NCBI GenBank assembly: GCA_938084835.1
Contig: CALKER010000017.1
Coordinates: 214,949 to 278,948, forward strand
Direction of reading: 5' to 3'
DNA length: 64,000 bases
Origin: an uncultured Thermoguttaceae bacterium
GTDB taxonomy: Bacteria > Planctomycetota > Planctomycetia > Pirellulales > Thermoguttaceae
In this document: piece after piece, positions 38,983 through 48,366 of the stretch
Layout: the number at the start of each line of letters is the position of its first letter
Numbering within the stretch: position 1 is the stretch's first letter
Program-made: the position numbers and the translations under genes
The notes under the pieces: generated by a model
Seen by the model: the letters and a program-made list of their open reading frames with translations, nothing else
Databases searched by the model: none
What the model was told of the DNA's origin: nothing

Positions 38983-39645
38983 TTAACGGAAGGAAGAGTC
39001 CGGCTGGAGGCTCCGACCGGTGCTAACCCCTTCTAACGCATCTTGTGCCTCGTGGTTTACCGGCGGAACCCAGCGAGGGGCTTCATCTAAACCCGAAGGG
39101 ATGCCAACTTCACCCGCGCGGGGTTCATCCCCTAAATTCGAGCCCCCGGTCTTTAGGTTCACGGCTTTGCCATCCGCCAACCGAAGCTCTAGGACCGTCA
39201 GAGTCCACCTCCCTCCCAACCGACGGGCTTGCACAAACACATCTGCCGCCTTTAAAGAACCTGCCACTTTGAAAGCAAAGTTGGCTTCGCCGAGATCACC
39301 CTCCTCGTAAACCCTTCCCGCGGGAAACCATGTGACATCCCGAATCGGTGTTCCCAAATGTTCCTGGGCAATGGCAGAGCTCAATACCTGGCTCACTGCT
39401 AGGCGATACGGCTCCGAAGACCTAACGGCCTGGAGCCGGCTCCAAAGATTACTTCCCACCAAAGCTAACACGACAAGCAGCACGATGAGTAGCACCCACG
39501 GCCGGCAAAGAGGGCAACCGCATCCCCCCGACCGTCCTCTCGCTGGAAAGCAACAAGCCTGAGTCGAGGGCCATTGTTGTTCCTGCGATCCATTTTTTGC
39601 CTGCTCGTTGGTTAACGGTTCCTTTTCCATGGGGGACATGAACAT
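38983..39645 (-). CDS. Coa1/DUF1783-like membrane protein
   Basis: A 220-residue single-pass membrane protein. A Cys-rich stretch (ACC...GGCGCPLC, ~30-47) precedes one helix (~49-66). The exported part (~75-170) follows the pattern of the mitochondrial cytochrome oxidase assembly factor Coa1: SEPYRLAVSQVL, GTPIRDV, then GEANFAFKVAGS and GGRWTLTVLELRLADG. This fold appears in many planctomycetes without known role. The C-terminal ~45 residues are low-complexity. Start ATG 39645 has AAGGAGTG just upstream; ATG 39639 is also possible. No oxidase genes are adjacent, so an oxidase-assembly role is only a hint. Confidence 0.65.
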   Translation of the reverse strand: MFMSPMEKEPLTNEQAKNGSQEQQWPSTQACCFPARGRSGGCGCPLCRPWVLLIVLLVVLALVGSNLWSRLQAVRSSEPYRLAVSQVLSSAIAQEHLGTPIRDVTWFPAGRVYEEGDLGEANFAFKVAGSLKAADVFVQARRLGGRWTLTVLELRLADGKAVNLKTGGSNLGDEPRAGEVGIPSGLDEAPRWVPPVNHEAQDALEGVSTGRSLQPDSSFR

Positions 39646-40135
39646 TCACTCCTTCACCAACTGAATCCAATGCAACACCGCGACCGTTAAATCCTGAGCA
39701 ACATCGCAACTCTTAAAACAGAACCCTCACATAGTAGGGGTCTTCGCCCCTTGAACAGCTGACTCGTATAGTCCAGTAGATTCCCGGGCTACCCTGGCTA
39801 TTTCCTAAGAGGATTTTACGCTTTGTCGATCCGCCGGGAATAAAAGTTACTTTAAAATCGGTGCCAAGTATTCTCGCGAATCGAATGTTTGATCATCGCC
39901 AAATCATCATCATGAACATATAGTAACGAAACTTTCGATAGAGGTACACCGACCGTTTTTTTAGCTCAGGCTCTCCCGGCACAAGGCGAGGCTAACTCAG
40001 TCGATAAGCGAGGGATGGCCGCTCACGTTTGAAATTTCCTAGGCGGTAGATATACAGGTTTGAAATCTGGTGGGCGGTAGATGTAAAGAGTCGGGACGCT
40101 CTATCAATAAATTAGCGGAGCCTCAAACTAGCCAA
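39646..40135. other. Intergenic region with a tandem repeat
   Basis: About 490 bp between the xerC/D and Coa1-like genes, both minus strand. The repeat at 40027-40088 is listed separately. Nothing else supported. Confidence 0.4.
40027..40088. repeat. Two tandem 31-bp repeats next to the recombinase gene
   Basis: Units 40027-40057 and 40058-40088 share GTTTGAAAT, GGCGGTAGAT and end in TA-A-AG/CAG (about 24 of 31 identical). They end 47 bp from the stop codon of the tyrosine recombinase gene. Two units are too few for a CRISPR. Confidence 0.5.
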
Positions 40136-41101
40136 CTAGTCCGATTCCGTGTGGAAGGTCCGCTCACGGGATGAGGAAGAGCTTTTCGCCCGGGGGTGGG
40201 CTCGATCATAAACCTCTTTAAGTCGGGCCGCGTTCACATGGGTGTAAATCTGAGTGGTAATCAAACTTTTATGCCCTAGGAGCTCTTGCACACTGCGGAT
40301 ATCCGCACCGTGTTCTAAAAGATGCGTGGCGAAACTATGTCGCAGAGAGTGAGGAGTGGTTCGTGCATCCAACCCAGTTTGTCGAAGGTACTTTTCGAGG
40401 AGCCGAGCCACACTTCGAGTTGTTAGGCGTCGTCCGAACCGATTGACAAAAACGGGGGCTTCATCTCCTTGAGGCTCCCGAGGGTGAAGCTTCCGAACGG
40501 CTAAATATCGCCGGAGAGCCCGAATGGCATAGGATCCTAAGGGGGCAAGCCGTTCCCTCTTTCCCTTACCGCGGACCCGTGCTATACCGGCTTTCAGATC
40601 CAAGTCCCCATCACAGAGACTTACAACCTCACTTACCCGAAGACCAGCCGAATAGATCGTCTCCAGAATAGCCCGATCCCGCAAGCCCTGAAAGCCCTCG
40701 GCCGGGGGTGCCTTAAGGAGCTGTTCGATTTCTTGAGAAGTAAGCACGTGCGGTAAGCGTCGACCTCTCCGCGGATTTCGCAGGGGTTTGGCCGGGTTCC
40801 CTTCAATCCAACCTTCGCGTTGCCCAAAGCGGAATAAGCTGCGCAATGTGGCAAGCCGCCGCGCGATCGTCGCTGAGGAGTATCCCGACCTGTGAAGGGC
40901 AACAAGGTATCCACGCAGAACGGGTGTAGTGATCTCCTCAGGCCGAGGGTCGCGCTCGTTGCCTAAGTAGTGACGGAAGTGGCTCAGATCTTCGCGATAA
41001 CTCTTGATGGTAAACGCAGAGGCGTTTCGCTCCGCTTCGAGGTAGCGGAGAAACCTGGCTATGGCTCGACTTAAGGTTATCCCCTCTTTGCTGACGGCCA
41101 T
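40136..41101 (-). CDS. Tyrosine recombinase XerC/XerD
   Basis: A 321-residue site-specific recombinase with the N-terminal SAM-like domain (~9-90: LSRAIARFLRYLEAERNASAFT) and the catalytic domain after it. Catalytic residues are visible: Arg in YSAGLRVSEV, Lys in RGKGKRERLAPL, HSLRHS (H-x-x-R), LGHKS (His) and Tyr in QIYTHV. Length and features fit the housekeeping Xer pair that resolves chromosome dimers at dif; XerC versus XerD cannot be decided here. I start at ATG 41101; the frame extends 20 codons upstream to ATG 41161, with no good ribosome binding site for either. Confidence 0.9.
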   Translation of the reverse strand: MAVSKEGITLSRAIARFLRYLEAERNASAFTIKSYREDLSHFRHYLGNERDPRPEEITTPVLRGYLVALHRSGYSSATIARRLATLRSLFRFGQREGWIEGNPAKPLRNPRRGRRLPHVLTSQEIEQLLKAPPAEGFQGLRDRAILETIYSAGLRVSEVVSLCDGDLDLKAGIARVRGKGKRERLAPLGSYAIRALRRYLAVRKLHPREPQGDEAPVFVNRFGRRLTTRSVARLLEKYLRQTGLDARTTPHSLRHSFATHLLEHGADIRSVQELLGHKSLITTQIYTHVNAARLKEVYDRAHPRAKSSSSSRERTFHTESD

Positions 41102-41884
41102 AAAGTGGGGAATCTGGGTGCCGTTAATTTCTCGGTGAGATGTCGGGCACTGGGTCTTCATCCGTTGGTGTTTGGGAAAGGACTCATACGTGTCGAAAAC
41201 GCGCCCTGTATCACACCAAGCATTTTGAAAACTGAAAACTCCCTACCGTGCGCTTCCGCTGAATTGGCAAAATACCAAACGCGTTTCCTGAAATATCCTG
41301 TCGGGTGTGCCAACGTCTATTCTGCTCGAATTTAGCACCCCGAGATTCCTGCAATACTTAGTGTCGTCAATTGCCGAGCCGTGTTGCCTACCGATGGGTA
41401 AAAAAAACATCAAGATCGTTAAAGAGGAATTTGCCAACAGTGACAGATACACAAATAGAATGGTCGGACGGGGGGTGGGAGCCCTTATCCTCCACAGTCT
41501 TCCGCTTCATCCTCGAACAGCGTCCGGGGCCAAACCCAAACGTTAGGGAATACCAAGTAAAACCGCAAATACCCTTGCTCAGGCTTCCTTAATGGCGATC
41601 TCCCACGAACTCGCAGGATTCTCCATGCGGTTTCGTGGCACAAACTAAAGCCTTTGGATTTTTTCGCTACGCAAAGGCCAGTTGTGAAAACACACAAAGA
41701 TTGCTTAGACGTCGGGGCCAGCTTTGTTGACAAATCTGCATGACTTTGCCGCCTCGAGCCGGAACCCAAATTCCGAATTGCCGTCATGAAATATCATCCA
41801 GTAACGACCATCGCTTGCAGGAGGAAGAGTTTTGCGATACCGCCCGGGGATCTGTCAGATGCCACCTCCCGGAGGTTAGATAAA
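41102..41884. other. Intergenic region, no gene seen
   Basis: About 780 bp. Only short overlapping frames, no ribosome binding sites, no repeats or RNA recognised. Confidence 0.4.
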
Positions 41885-42121
41885 TCATCCCTCTTGGGCC
41901 GACTGATTCACACGCAGCCTTTCCTCCAGTTGTCGACGCTGGGCCTCCTGCCGTACTTTTTGACTCAAAACGGCAGCATCATACCACGTGAAACTCAATT
42001 CGGGATGGGAGGCATACTTACTAAAAAGCTGCAGCAACTCGCGGCGATGAGCGTCGTCGTATAGGAAGATGTATTTTTCCTCACCCTTTATCAACGCTAT
42101 CACATTAATGTCACGAGCCAT
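41885..42121 (-). CDS. Small conserved-looking protein of unknown function
   Basis: A 78-residue soluble protein: MARDINVIALIKGEEKYIFLYDD opens it (in shortened form RDINVIALIKGEE), then AHRRELLQLFSKYASHPELSFTWYDAAVLSQKVR, and an Arg/Gln-rich end. The start ATG 42121 has GGGGAG 9 bases upstream, and the amino acid composition is normal, so it is a real gene. I believe similar small proteins occur in other planctomycetes but I cannot name a family. It lies between recombinase and lipoprotein genes without tight spacing. Confidence 0.7.
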   Translation of the reverse strand: MARDINVIALIKGEEKYIFLYDDAHRRELLQLFSKYASHPELSFTWYDAAVLSQKVRQEAQRRQLEERLRVNQSAQEG

Positions 42122-42368
42122 GAATCAACTCCCCAGGTGCCTTGACGAGGAAGGACCTCGCGGAAACTTTTTTGTTGGAAGAAAACGAAAATAATTTGGG
42201 GCATCAACTCAAATCTAGCTTTTTCGATTTGCCTACCATGCACTGCTGGCTCTTGGAACCGGAAGGCTGCAGTTCACCCGTCTGTCCGCACTACGCCTGA
42301 AAACCGCTGGCAAACCTCGGCCTCCCATTTCATCGCCGCCGCCCGCCGTTTTGAGCTTCCATTGGTAC

Positions 42369-43535
42369 TTATCGGAAGAAGGACCAGTCCCACCGCACTT
42401 GCTTTTTGCCAACCGCCCCACGCGCAACAAGCATTTGCTGGATATGCAACCGGCAGCAAAAACGGATGAAATCCTCGCTGCGTTCCAAATAACCTTGCCA
42501 ACCGCCAAATCGGGCATCTTCCCGAAAACGGTAATAAGTTGCTAGCGCTTTCGTCACCTCGGGGTCGTTTCCGGAAAAGACCCGGGTGTGGACAAGAACA
42601 GGCTCGATCCTCCGACCAGTAACCCCTCCGACCTTGGGATCCGTGGGCTTGAGGCCCCCAGAATCGCCGTGCCTCGATACAAGGGCCTGTGGAGCTCCCA
42701 TCTTCGCGATCGAAACATGGCTGGCCGGTACCTGCTCAATAGAACCGAACTCACCTGCAGCGGTCATGATGGGAATCCACTCTTGAGTCGGGGTTTCTGC
42801 CGCGTTGTTCCCATCGGAAGGAGATTGCCCGGGCGCATTTGGGATCCATTCCACATCGTGAAATGAGAAACTTTGGCTAGTAGCCTCCGCTCCGGACGTG
42901 GGATTGCCCTGCTCCTTGCCCGGGCAGGTCGGATCCGCCTGCCCGCGATCTCGCAGAATATTACGGGCCCAAGCGACGGCGGCCTCTGTCTTGATCCAAT
43001 CCGGTAGCTTTCGTGCCTGGCGAGTGTTCCAAGCGATCCCAAAACCAGGAGGAATCGGGCACACCGACGAATCGCGAGCGTACCACTCCACATGGAGTCC
43101 CACTCGGGGCGGGTAATACGGGCGGTAATCGGTAACAACACCTACAACCACCGCGTCGACATCTAAGATCTCCGCCAGCCGGACCACTTCCGCAGGGTCG
43201 CTAAACGTAAGCCGGTGATCTTGAATGGCTTTGGCAACCACCTCGACCGGTACGACTTCGAATCCTGGCACCGACTGAAGCTCAAGATAGTAGGCACGCG
43301 CAAACTCCGCCCCGTTGACAGTCGGTTGATTGCTGTGGTTGAAGAAGGGGATGACGGCTACCCGCGAAAGCTCCGGGAAGGCGTTGTAAACTGTCGGCTG
43401 TTCATAACGACGCGGAAGGAACGCACAACCGGAGGTGACCGCAAGCCCCAAAAGAATGGAGACCATCAGAGCGGGCACCAAATACTCCCGGTAAAACGGG
43501 TGGCGGCTCCCACCGAAAGATTTACTACGATCCAT
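42369..43535 (-). CDS. Probable lipoprotein, LpoB/FlgO-like N-terminal domain
   Basis: A 388-residue exported protein. The N-terminus has a basic region, a helix (YLVPALMVSILLGLAVTSGC) and a Cys at the end that resembles a lipobox, although the -3 residue is Thr. Residues ~50-160 read like the alpha/beta fold of LpoB/FlgO/CsgG-type periplasmic lipoproteins: RVAVIPFFNHSNQPTVNG, then GFEVVPVEVV and DAVVVGVVTDY. A low-complexity Ser/Pro/Gly stretch (~185-300) leads to a helical C-terminus. Start is uncertain (ATG 43535 or 43556); the first has GAGAGG too close. Function unknown; a role in envelope assembly is inference. Confidence 0.65.
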   Translation of the reverse strand: MDRSKSFGGSRHPFYREYLVPALMVSILLGLAVTSGCAFLPRRYEQPTVYNAFPELSRVAVIPFFNHSNQPTVNGAEFARAYYLELQSVPGFEVVPVEVVAKAIQDHRLTFSDPAEVVRLAEILDVDAVVVGVVTDYRPYYPPRVGLHVEWYARDSSVCPIPPGFGIAWNTRQARKLPDWIKTEAAVAWARNILRDRGQADPTCPGKEQGNPTSGAEATSQSFSFHDVEWIPNAPGQSPSDGNNAAETPTQEWIPIMTAAGEFGSIEQVPASHVSIAKMGAPQALVSRHGDSGGLKPTDPKVGGVTGRRIEPVLVHTRVFSGNDPEVTKALATYYRFREDARFGGWQGYLERSEDFIRFCCRLHIQQMLVARGAVGKKQVRWDWSFFR

Positions 43536-43556
43536 CCTCTCAATTGATGGTAACAT

Positions 43557-44618
43557 CAAGCCACACACATGGGGCGGATCGCTTGCCAACATTCACGATC
43601 AGGTTTAGAGAAAGGGCAAAATCCGATCGAAAGTTTTCCCTCGCTTCGCGAGATCCCCTCAGCAGTGATGCTCACAAGCGACACAACCAAGTGATCATTT
43701 CGCGATCAAGAACCGGCTGACTTGGGAAAAGTCGTGGCACTCGGCACTTAGAGATAAGCAGCTGTCCTTCGGACCAAATTTTGTTTTGTTGGAACCGATT
43801 ATCGGTCGAAAAATGCAGCCAATTCAAGAATTTTGTGAGAAAAGCAAGTAGGGGCCTAGTCCCCCCGAAAAATTCAAAAACGGAGCTAGCCCCCGTGCCC
43901 ACGTGGAATTACGGGCCGCTCTCCGTAGTCAGGACGGAAATTTTGAGGGCGTCAATCAGGATTAAAATGTGGCTGTGGGTGGGACTGACTCGAGGTAGGC
44001 AGCCAGAGAACTGACCCCAGCCCGGAAGTGCAAGCGCGAGACTTGTGGCCGCGTCCGGAGACGGATTTTTCTTTCCGTCAACGAGAAAACCCTTTGCGAA
44101 AAATGGCATTTTCAGGTGGGAGTTGGGTACCACGCTATCACGGAAGCCAATAGGCGGGACTTAGGAGCTGACAGGGTCAATTTAAGGAGTGCTAATTTGA
44201 CCAAAAAATGTGGTTTCTCATCTTCGGAAAAGCGCTTCGTGTCAATTTGGAGCGGGAATAAGCAGTGCTCAGATATGATTTACAAAAGGGGTCACAGAGA
44301 ATTATGATACACTAGTAATTTGACGAAGTTTGTCTTTATTCATAGGTCCTTTGGTTCAGTAGGCCGGGCCCGCAATGTTCGGTCCTTACGCGTCTTCGGC
44401 CCATTCTTTCGCTATACGAGAGATAGTAGAATTCTGCCGGACCGGCCGGAGAAAATAAAACCTTTTTTCCGAAACTAGGCCAAATTTTAAGAGCCTTACG
44501 AGGTGCTATATTTGTCAACTTTTTGGATAAAAATTATCAAATTTGCGGCAGTTAGTTCACGTTAGAGGGAATTGAACTGACGTTGTTCGGGAAAAGCTAG
44601 CGCTCTCCGGGAAACCCA
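43557..44618. other. Divergent intergenic region, no gene seen
   Basis: About 1.06 kb between the lipoprotein and ispG genes. Composition is more AT-rich than the genes, especially ~44270-44580, where ispG's promoter should lie. No gene or RNA recognised. Confidence 0.45.
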
Positions 44619-45785
44619 ATGCTTGAAATTTTGCCAAGAAGGAAAACTCGCAACATCCAAGTTCGCAGCGTCTTTTTAGGGGGCGAGCATCCGATCGTCC
44701 TTCAGAGCATGTGCGCCACGCGAACCGCGGACGTGGAGCGGACGGTGGCACAATGTCGGCAACTGGCTGGGGCTGGCGCGCAAATTGTGCGGGTGGCAGT
44801 GGACTCACAACGGGATGCGCAAGCCCTTCCTTTGATCGCCGAGCAGAGTCCCGTCCCTCTCGCTGTGGATCTTCAAGAAAATTATCGGCTTGCTGCCAAA
44901 GTCGCCCCTTGGGTGGGAAAAATCCGATACAACCCCGGCCATCTCCATCATACTGAGGGCCACGTATCCTGGTCGGATAAGGTTCGGTGGTTAGCGGACA
45001 TTGCCGCCCGGAACGGCTGTGCGCTTAGGGTGGGAGTCAACTGCGGTTCTATAGACCCAGCTTTGAAAGAGCGTTGGCCACAAGCGGACCCTGTCGAGCT
45101 CATGGTTGCCTCGGCCTCCGAGCATTGCCAATTGTTGGAAAAGCTGGGGTTTACTAACTTTGTCGTCTCATTAAAGGATTCCGACCCTCAGAAAGTGGTG
45201 CAGGCCAATCGGCTTTTTGCCCGCGAGTGGCCTCACGTTCCCCTCCATCTCGGCGTGACCGAGGCAGGTCCCCCACCAGACGGGATCACAAAGACTAGGT
45301 TAGCCTTACTCCCCTTACTCCTCGCAGGCATCGGAGAGACCATCCGGGTGTCGCTTACGCTTCCCGTTGAGGGAAAGCATGAGGAAGTTATTGTGGCGCG
45401 AAACATCGTTGCGGAGGCAGAAAGAAGTCGTTCGTCGGGTACCGTTCCCGCGGAACTTCTGACCGAGCCGGAAAGAAAGCTGAATCTCGTTTGCTGTCCT
45501 GGTTGTTCTCGGGTGGAAAACGCAGCCTTCGTCGCATTGGCGGAAAAGGTGCGCGAGCTCACGAGTTACGCGCGACAGTACCCGTTGACAATCGCGGTAA
45601 TGGGGTGCCGGGTCAATGGCCCGGGCGAGACAGATAACGCCGATGTCGGCCTGTGGTGCGCCCCAAATTACGTCAACTTAAAATTTCGCGGAGAATTGGT
45701 AGGCAGATTTGCTTATGAGGACATTCTGCCGGAGGTCAAGCGACTCCTAGACAGGTTAATAGCCGGCATGTCTCCGGGCTCATAA
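44619..45785 (+). CDS. ispG: 4-hydroxy-3-methylbut-2-enyl-diphosphate synthase
   Basis: IspG (GcpE, 388 residues) carries out the [4Fe-4S]-dependent reductive ring opening of MEcPP to HMBPP in the MEP isoprenoid pathway. The TIM-barrel part starts with VFLGGEHPIVLQSMC, KIRYNPGH and GVNCGSID; the iron-sulfur ligands are CPGCSR (two Cys) and MGCRVNGPGETDNADVG, as in the family. The C-terminal end is full length. ATG 44619 has GGGAAAC upstream, a weak ribosome binding site. It stands alone. Confidence 0.96.
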   Translation: MLEILPRRKTRNIQVRSVFLGGEHPIVLQSMCATRTADVERTVAQCRQLAGAGAQIVRVAVDSQRDAQALPLIAEQSPVPLAVDLQENYRLAAKVAPWVGKIRYNPGHLHHTEGHVSWSDKVRWLADIAARNGCALRVGVNCGSIDPALKERWPQADPVELMVASASEHCQLLEKLGFTNFVVSLKDSDPQKVVQANRLFAREWPHVPLHLGVTEAGPPPDGITKTRLALLPLLLAGIGETIRVSLTLPVEGKHEEVIVARNIVAEAERSRSSGTVPAELLTEPERKLNLVCCPGCSRVENAAFVALAEKVRELTSYARQYPLTIAVMGCRVNGPGETDNADVGLWCAPNYVNLKFRGELVGRFAYEDILPEVKRLLDRLIAGMSPGS

Positions 45786-46983
45786 AGGCTCATAAGCCAT
45801 GCATCAGCTCCGGGCCGATTCGGAGCGCAGCGGGTTGCAAGAGAACAAATCAAGCGAAAAAGCCCTCGGTATTTTCCGGCCCCTTATATCGACCTCCTAC
45901 GTGCCAAAAAAGTTGGTCGAAACTGATTTACGGCATGGCTCCCCGTCAAGTTGCAGATTATAACACCACTCTTCTTTTCGTATGATTAACTTATCCGATG
46001 GTGCCGAGCTTTTAGCACGAGCACTACGCTCAACTTTCCTGCCCGAGAGAACCAGTCGGCCGGCAATCCAGGACGAAATTGGCGATTTAGAGAATAATCG
46101 GCGGGACAAGCGGGGCTCGCCGGAAACTCCCCACGGCAGCCCTGGAGGATTGCCAGCCCGATGATACCCCGCCTTGGGACCTAATGATATAACCCTATGG
46201 AAGGGTCTCTGTCGGACCTGCTCGGTAGGATTTGTGCTTGACGTCTTAGTTTCGGCATGGTTACTAAATCGCCATTCGGTGTGCTCGCTCCGAGCAGTAG
46301 TTCGTTAAGTTCTTGGGCATGAGCCGGCGGTAGCAAATCAGCATCGAAGGCCGTGGTTTCAGGCGGCTTGAGGTTTCGCCAAATATGATTCGCTCGCCAA
46401 ACTGCCATGGGCTTCCCACCGAAACTGTGCCGATCGGTGGGATGGAAAAAGGCCAGCTCCGTCGGTCGATTTGATTCTTACAACCCGAGCTGTGGGCTGG
46501 CATGAAGTATCTTGCACTTTGACGGATTTGGCCGGCCAAAATGTGGGGCTCGCCGTGGTGCCTAGGTGGATAGGAGTCTTTCCGATTTGCCGCTCCAGCT
46601 TCGGAGAAGCCGATTGAGTTTACCCAGGGGCTCAAGCATTTGAGGAAATTCCAACCGTCTAGCCATAGAGGCCGTGAGTAAGGTTTAGCTTGCAGCCGTA
46701 ACATACTTTGCAGGGGGAAAACGTGATAACGATTCCTCGGGGTGTCTTCTCCACAACCGGATGATCGACTTGCAATCGCGGTTGTAACCTTGTGTTTAGC
46801 CCTAATATCTCCGTGGACTTCTTAAAGCATTTGGGAGCCGGTTAGAGCCACCTTAAAGTATCGGGGCTCAAGACTCGTCAACGGTCCTATGCTGCGCATT
46901 TCATGGAGGGCCGGAGGGCTCGGGGTTTATCAACAGGTACGTTATCGAGGCACAAGCCGTCCCACAACCAGACGCAGGCCACC
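45786..46983. other. Long intergenic region with one hairpin, no gene seen
   Basis: About 1.2 kb. GCTCCG (45807-45812) and CGGAGC (45821-45826) form a 6-bp hairpin just after ispG, without a T-tract. Open frames beyond are short, overlapping and unlike known proteins. Confidence 0.4.
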
Positions 46984-48033
46984 ATGGAGCACCCGACAAC
47001 TTCAAAGAGGGGAAACCCTAGCGAAGGCTTTCGCGGCGGAGGCGTATCCTTCCACCTTCCCCCGCGACTTCGCCTACTTTATATCGCGTGGCACCGTCGG
47101 ATCGGCGCGTGGCTCCTCGAGGCTCTTGAAAGAGACGTATCAAGCAAGGTAAGTCGAGAGGAAGCCATCGGGTCCGTTGCCGGCCTTGCCCGCATTCAGG
47201 AAGACGATTTCGATCTGGTTCTAATTAGCCACGAACCGCCGGAGGTCGATGCCCTGCAACTGGCGCTAGCTGCGAGGACCGCCGGCGCCGATTTGCCGAT
47301 TCTGATCCTCGGGAACCAAAGCGAGCAAGAACTGGCGGCAAGTGGTTACGAACATGGCGCCGACGCATATTTGTGTGCCCATACGGCGACGCTGAAGACA
47401 CTCCTGTGGGTAGCCGCCCGGGCGATCGAACGATTCCAACTCCTTCGCGAGAACCGCCGCCTTCATCAGGCGGAAGAGCAGCGACTGGTCCGCGACCAGG
47501 AAGAGGTGGCTCGGCTTCTTGAAGAACACCGTCGAATAATCACTCGTGCGCAGGGAGCAGGGGAACAAAATCTTTATCAAGGGTATATAACTTTACAACA
47601 CTCCGGCAAAAGTGGCACCAACGAGGAAGCATGCAAGCCCGGCGATGCCTTAGCACAGACCGCTGCACAATTACCCACCATTCCGTTACTTCCTCGTAGT
47701 TTGGCCGTGCATTATCGCGAGCTTCTTCGGGCCTATGTGATTATGGGGTGCGGGACACTTACCAGTGAGTTGAAAGAGCTGGTCGATGTGCTGGCATCTA
47801 CCGGTATCTCGGCCACCAGTGTCCTTGAGCTTCACACGGCGGTGGTCAGTGATTTGGTCCGTGGTCTCGGCCGCCGCAGTGCGCGGCATGTGCTAAACCG
47901 CGCCCACCTTCTTATTGTAGAATTATTAATGCGCCTGACTGAAAGTTACCGCGAGCGTTTTTGGGAAAGACACCATCCTGCCGCGCAACTCTACCTTCCT
48001 GGATTTGAACCCCGCTTGGGAAAGGCCGCCTAG
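46984..48033 (+). CDS. Receiver-like signalling protein lacking the phosphorylated Asp
   Basis: A 349-residue protein. Residues ~28-150 fold like a response-regulator receiver: RLRLLYIAWHRRIGAWLLEAL, DDFDLVLISHEPP, LPILILGNQ, GADAYLCAHT. The usual DLxMP is ISHEPP, so the phospho-Asp is Ser82 or absent, and the C-terminal Lys is lost too. A coiled-coil-like stretch (~150-190) follows; the last ~130 residues form a helical domain ending in SYRERFWERHHPAAQLYLPGFEP. I choose ATG 46984; the frame extends to 46903. No DNA-binding domain is visible. It lies 333 bp upstream of the DUF438 sensor on the same strand, so a link is possible. Confidence 0.6.
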   Translation: MEHPTTSKRGNPSEGFRGGGVSFHLPPRLRLLYIAWHRRIGAWLLEALERDVSSKVSREEAIGSVAGLARIQEDDFDLVLISHEPPEVDALQLALAARTAGADLPILILGNQSEQELAASGYEHGADAYLCAHTATLKTLLWVAARAIERFQLLRENRRLHQAEEQRLVRDQEEVARLLEEHRRIITRAQGAGEQNLYQGYITLQHSGKSGTNEEACKPGDALAQTAAQLPTIPLLPRSLAVHYRELLRAYVIMGCGTLTSELKELVDVLASTGISATSVLELHTAVVSDLVRGLGRRSARHVLNRAHLLIVELLMRLTESYRERFWERHHPAAQLYLPGFEPRLGKAA

Positions 48034-48366
48034 CACTCTCATCGGAGCATTCTGTTGAGGGATTCGCCCAACCACCGGTCAGACTTGCGCCGCTTTCGCC
48101 TTTTGGGGTTTGGGCTGTGATCCGGCTATTGACCCAAATCAACTGTTTTTGCCGCCTTGAGTCGTAGCATGAATAGGCCGACTTGGTTGGGGTGCGACGT
48201 AATTTGACCGCTTGTTAAGCCACGCTCTCCCAAAAGGGCGGCAGCGGAATTCGATTTATCGCCCTCGATCGCCTTGGCCGCGTAATTAGACAACAACCAT
48301 TTGCTACTTCTGAAACGGTTGATTTTCAATAGTCGAGGAAACCATTGGTTAGTGCGGAGAGTCTCG
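48034..48366. other. Short spacer before the DUF438 gene
   Basis: About 330 bp. No ORF or terminator is convincing, so co-transcription of the two flanking genes is possible. Confidence 0.35.
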
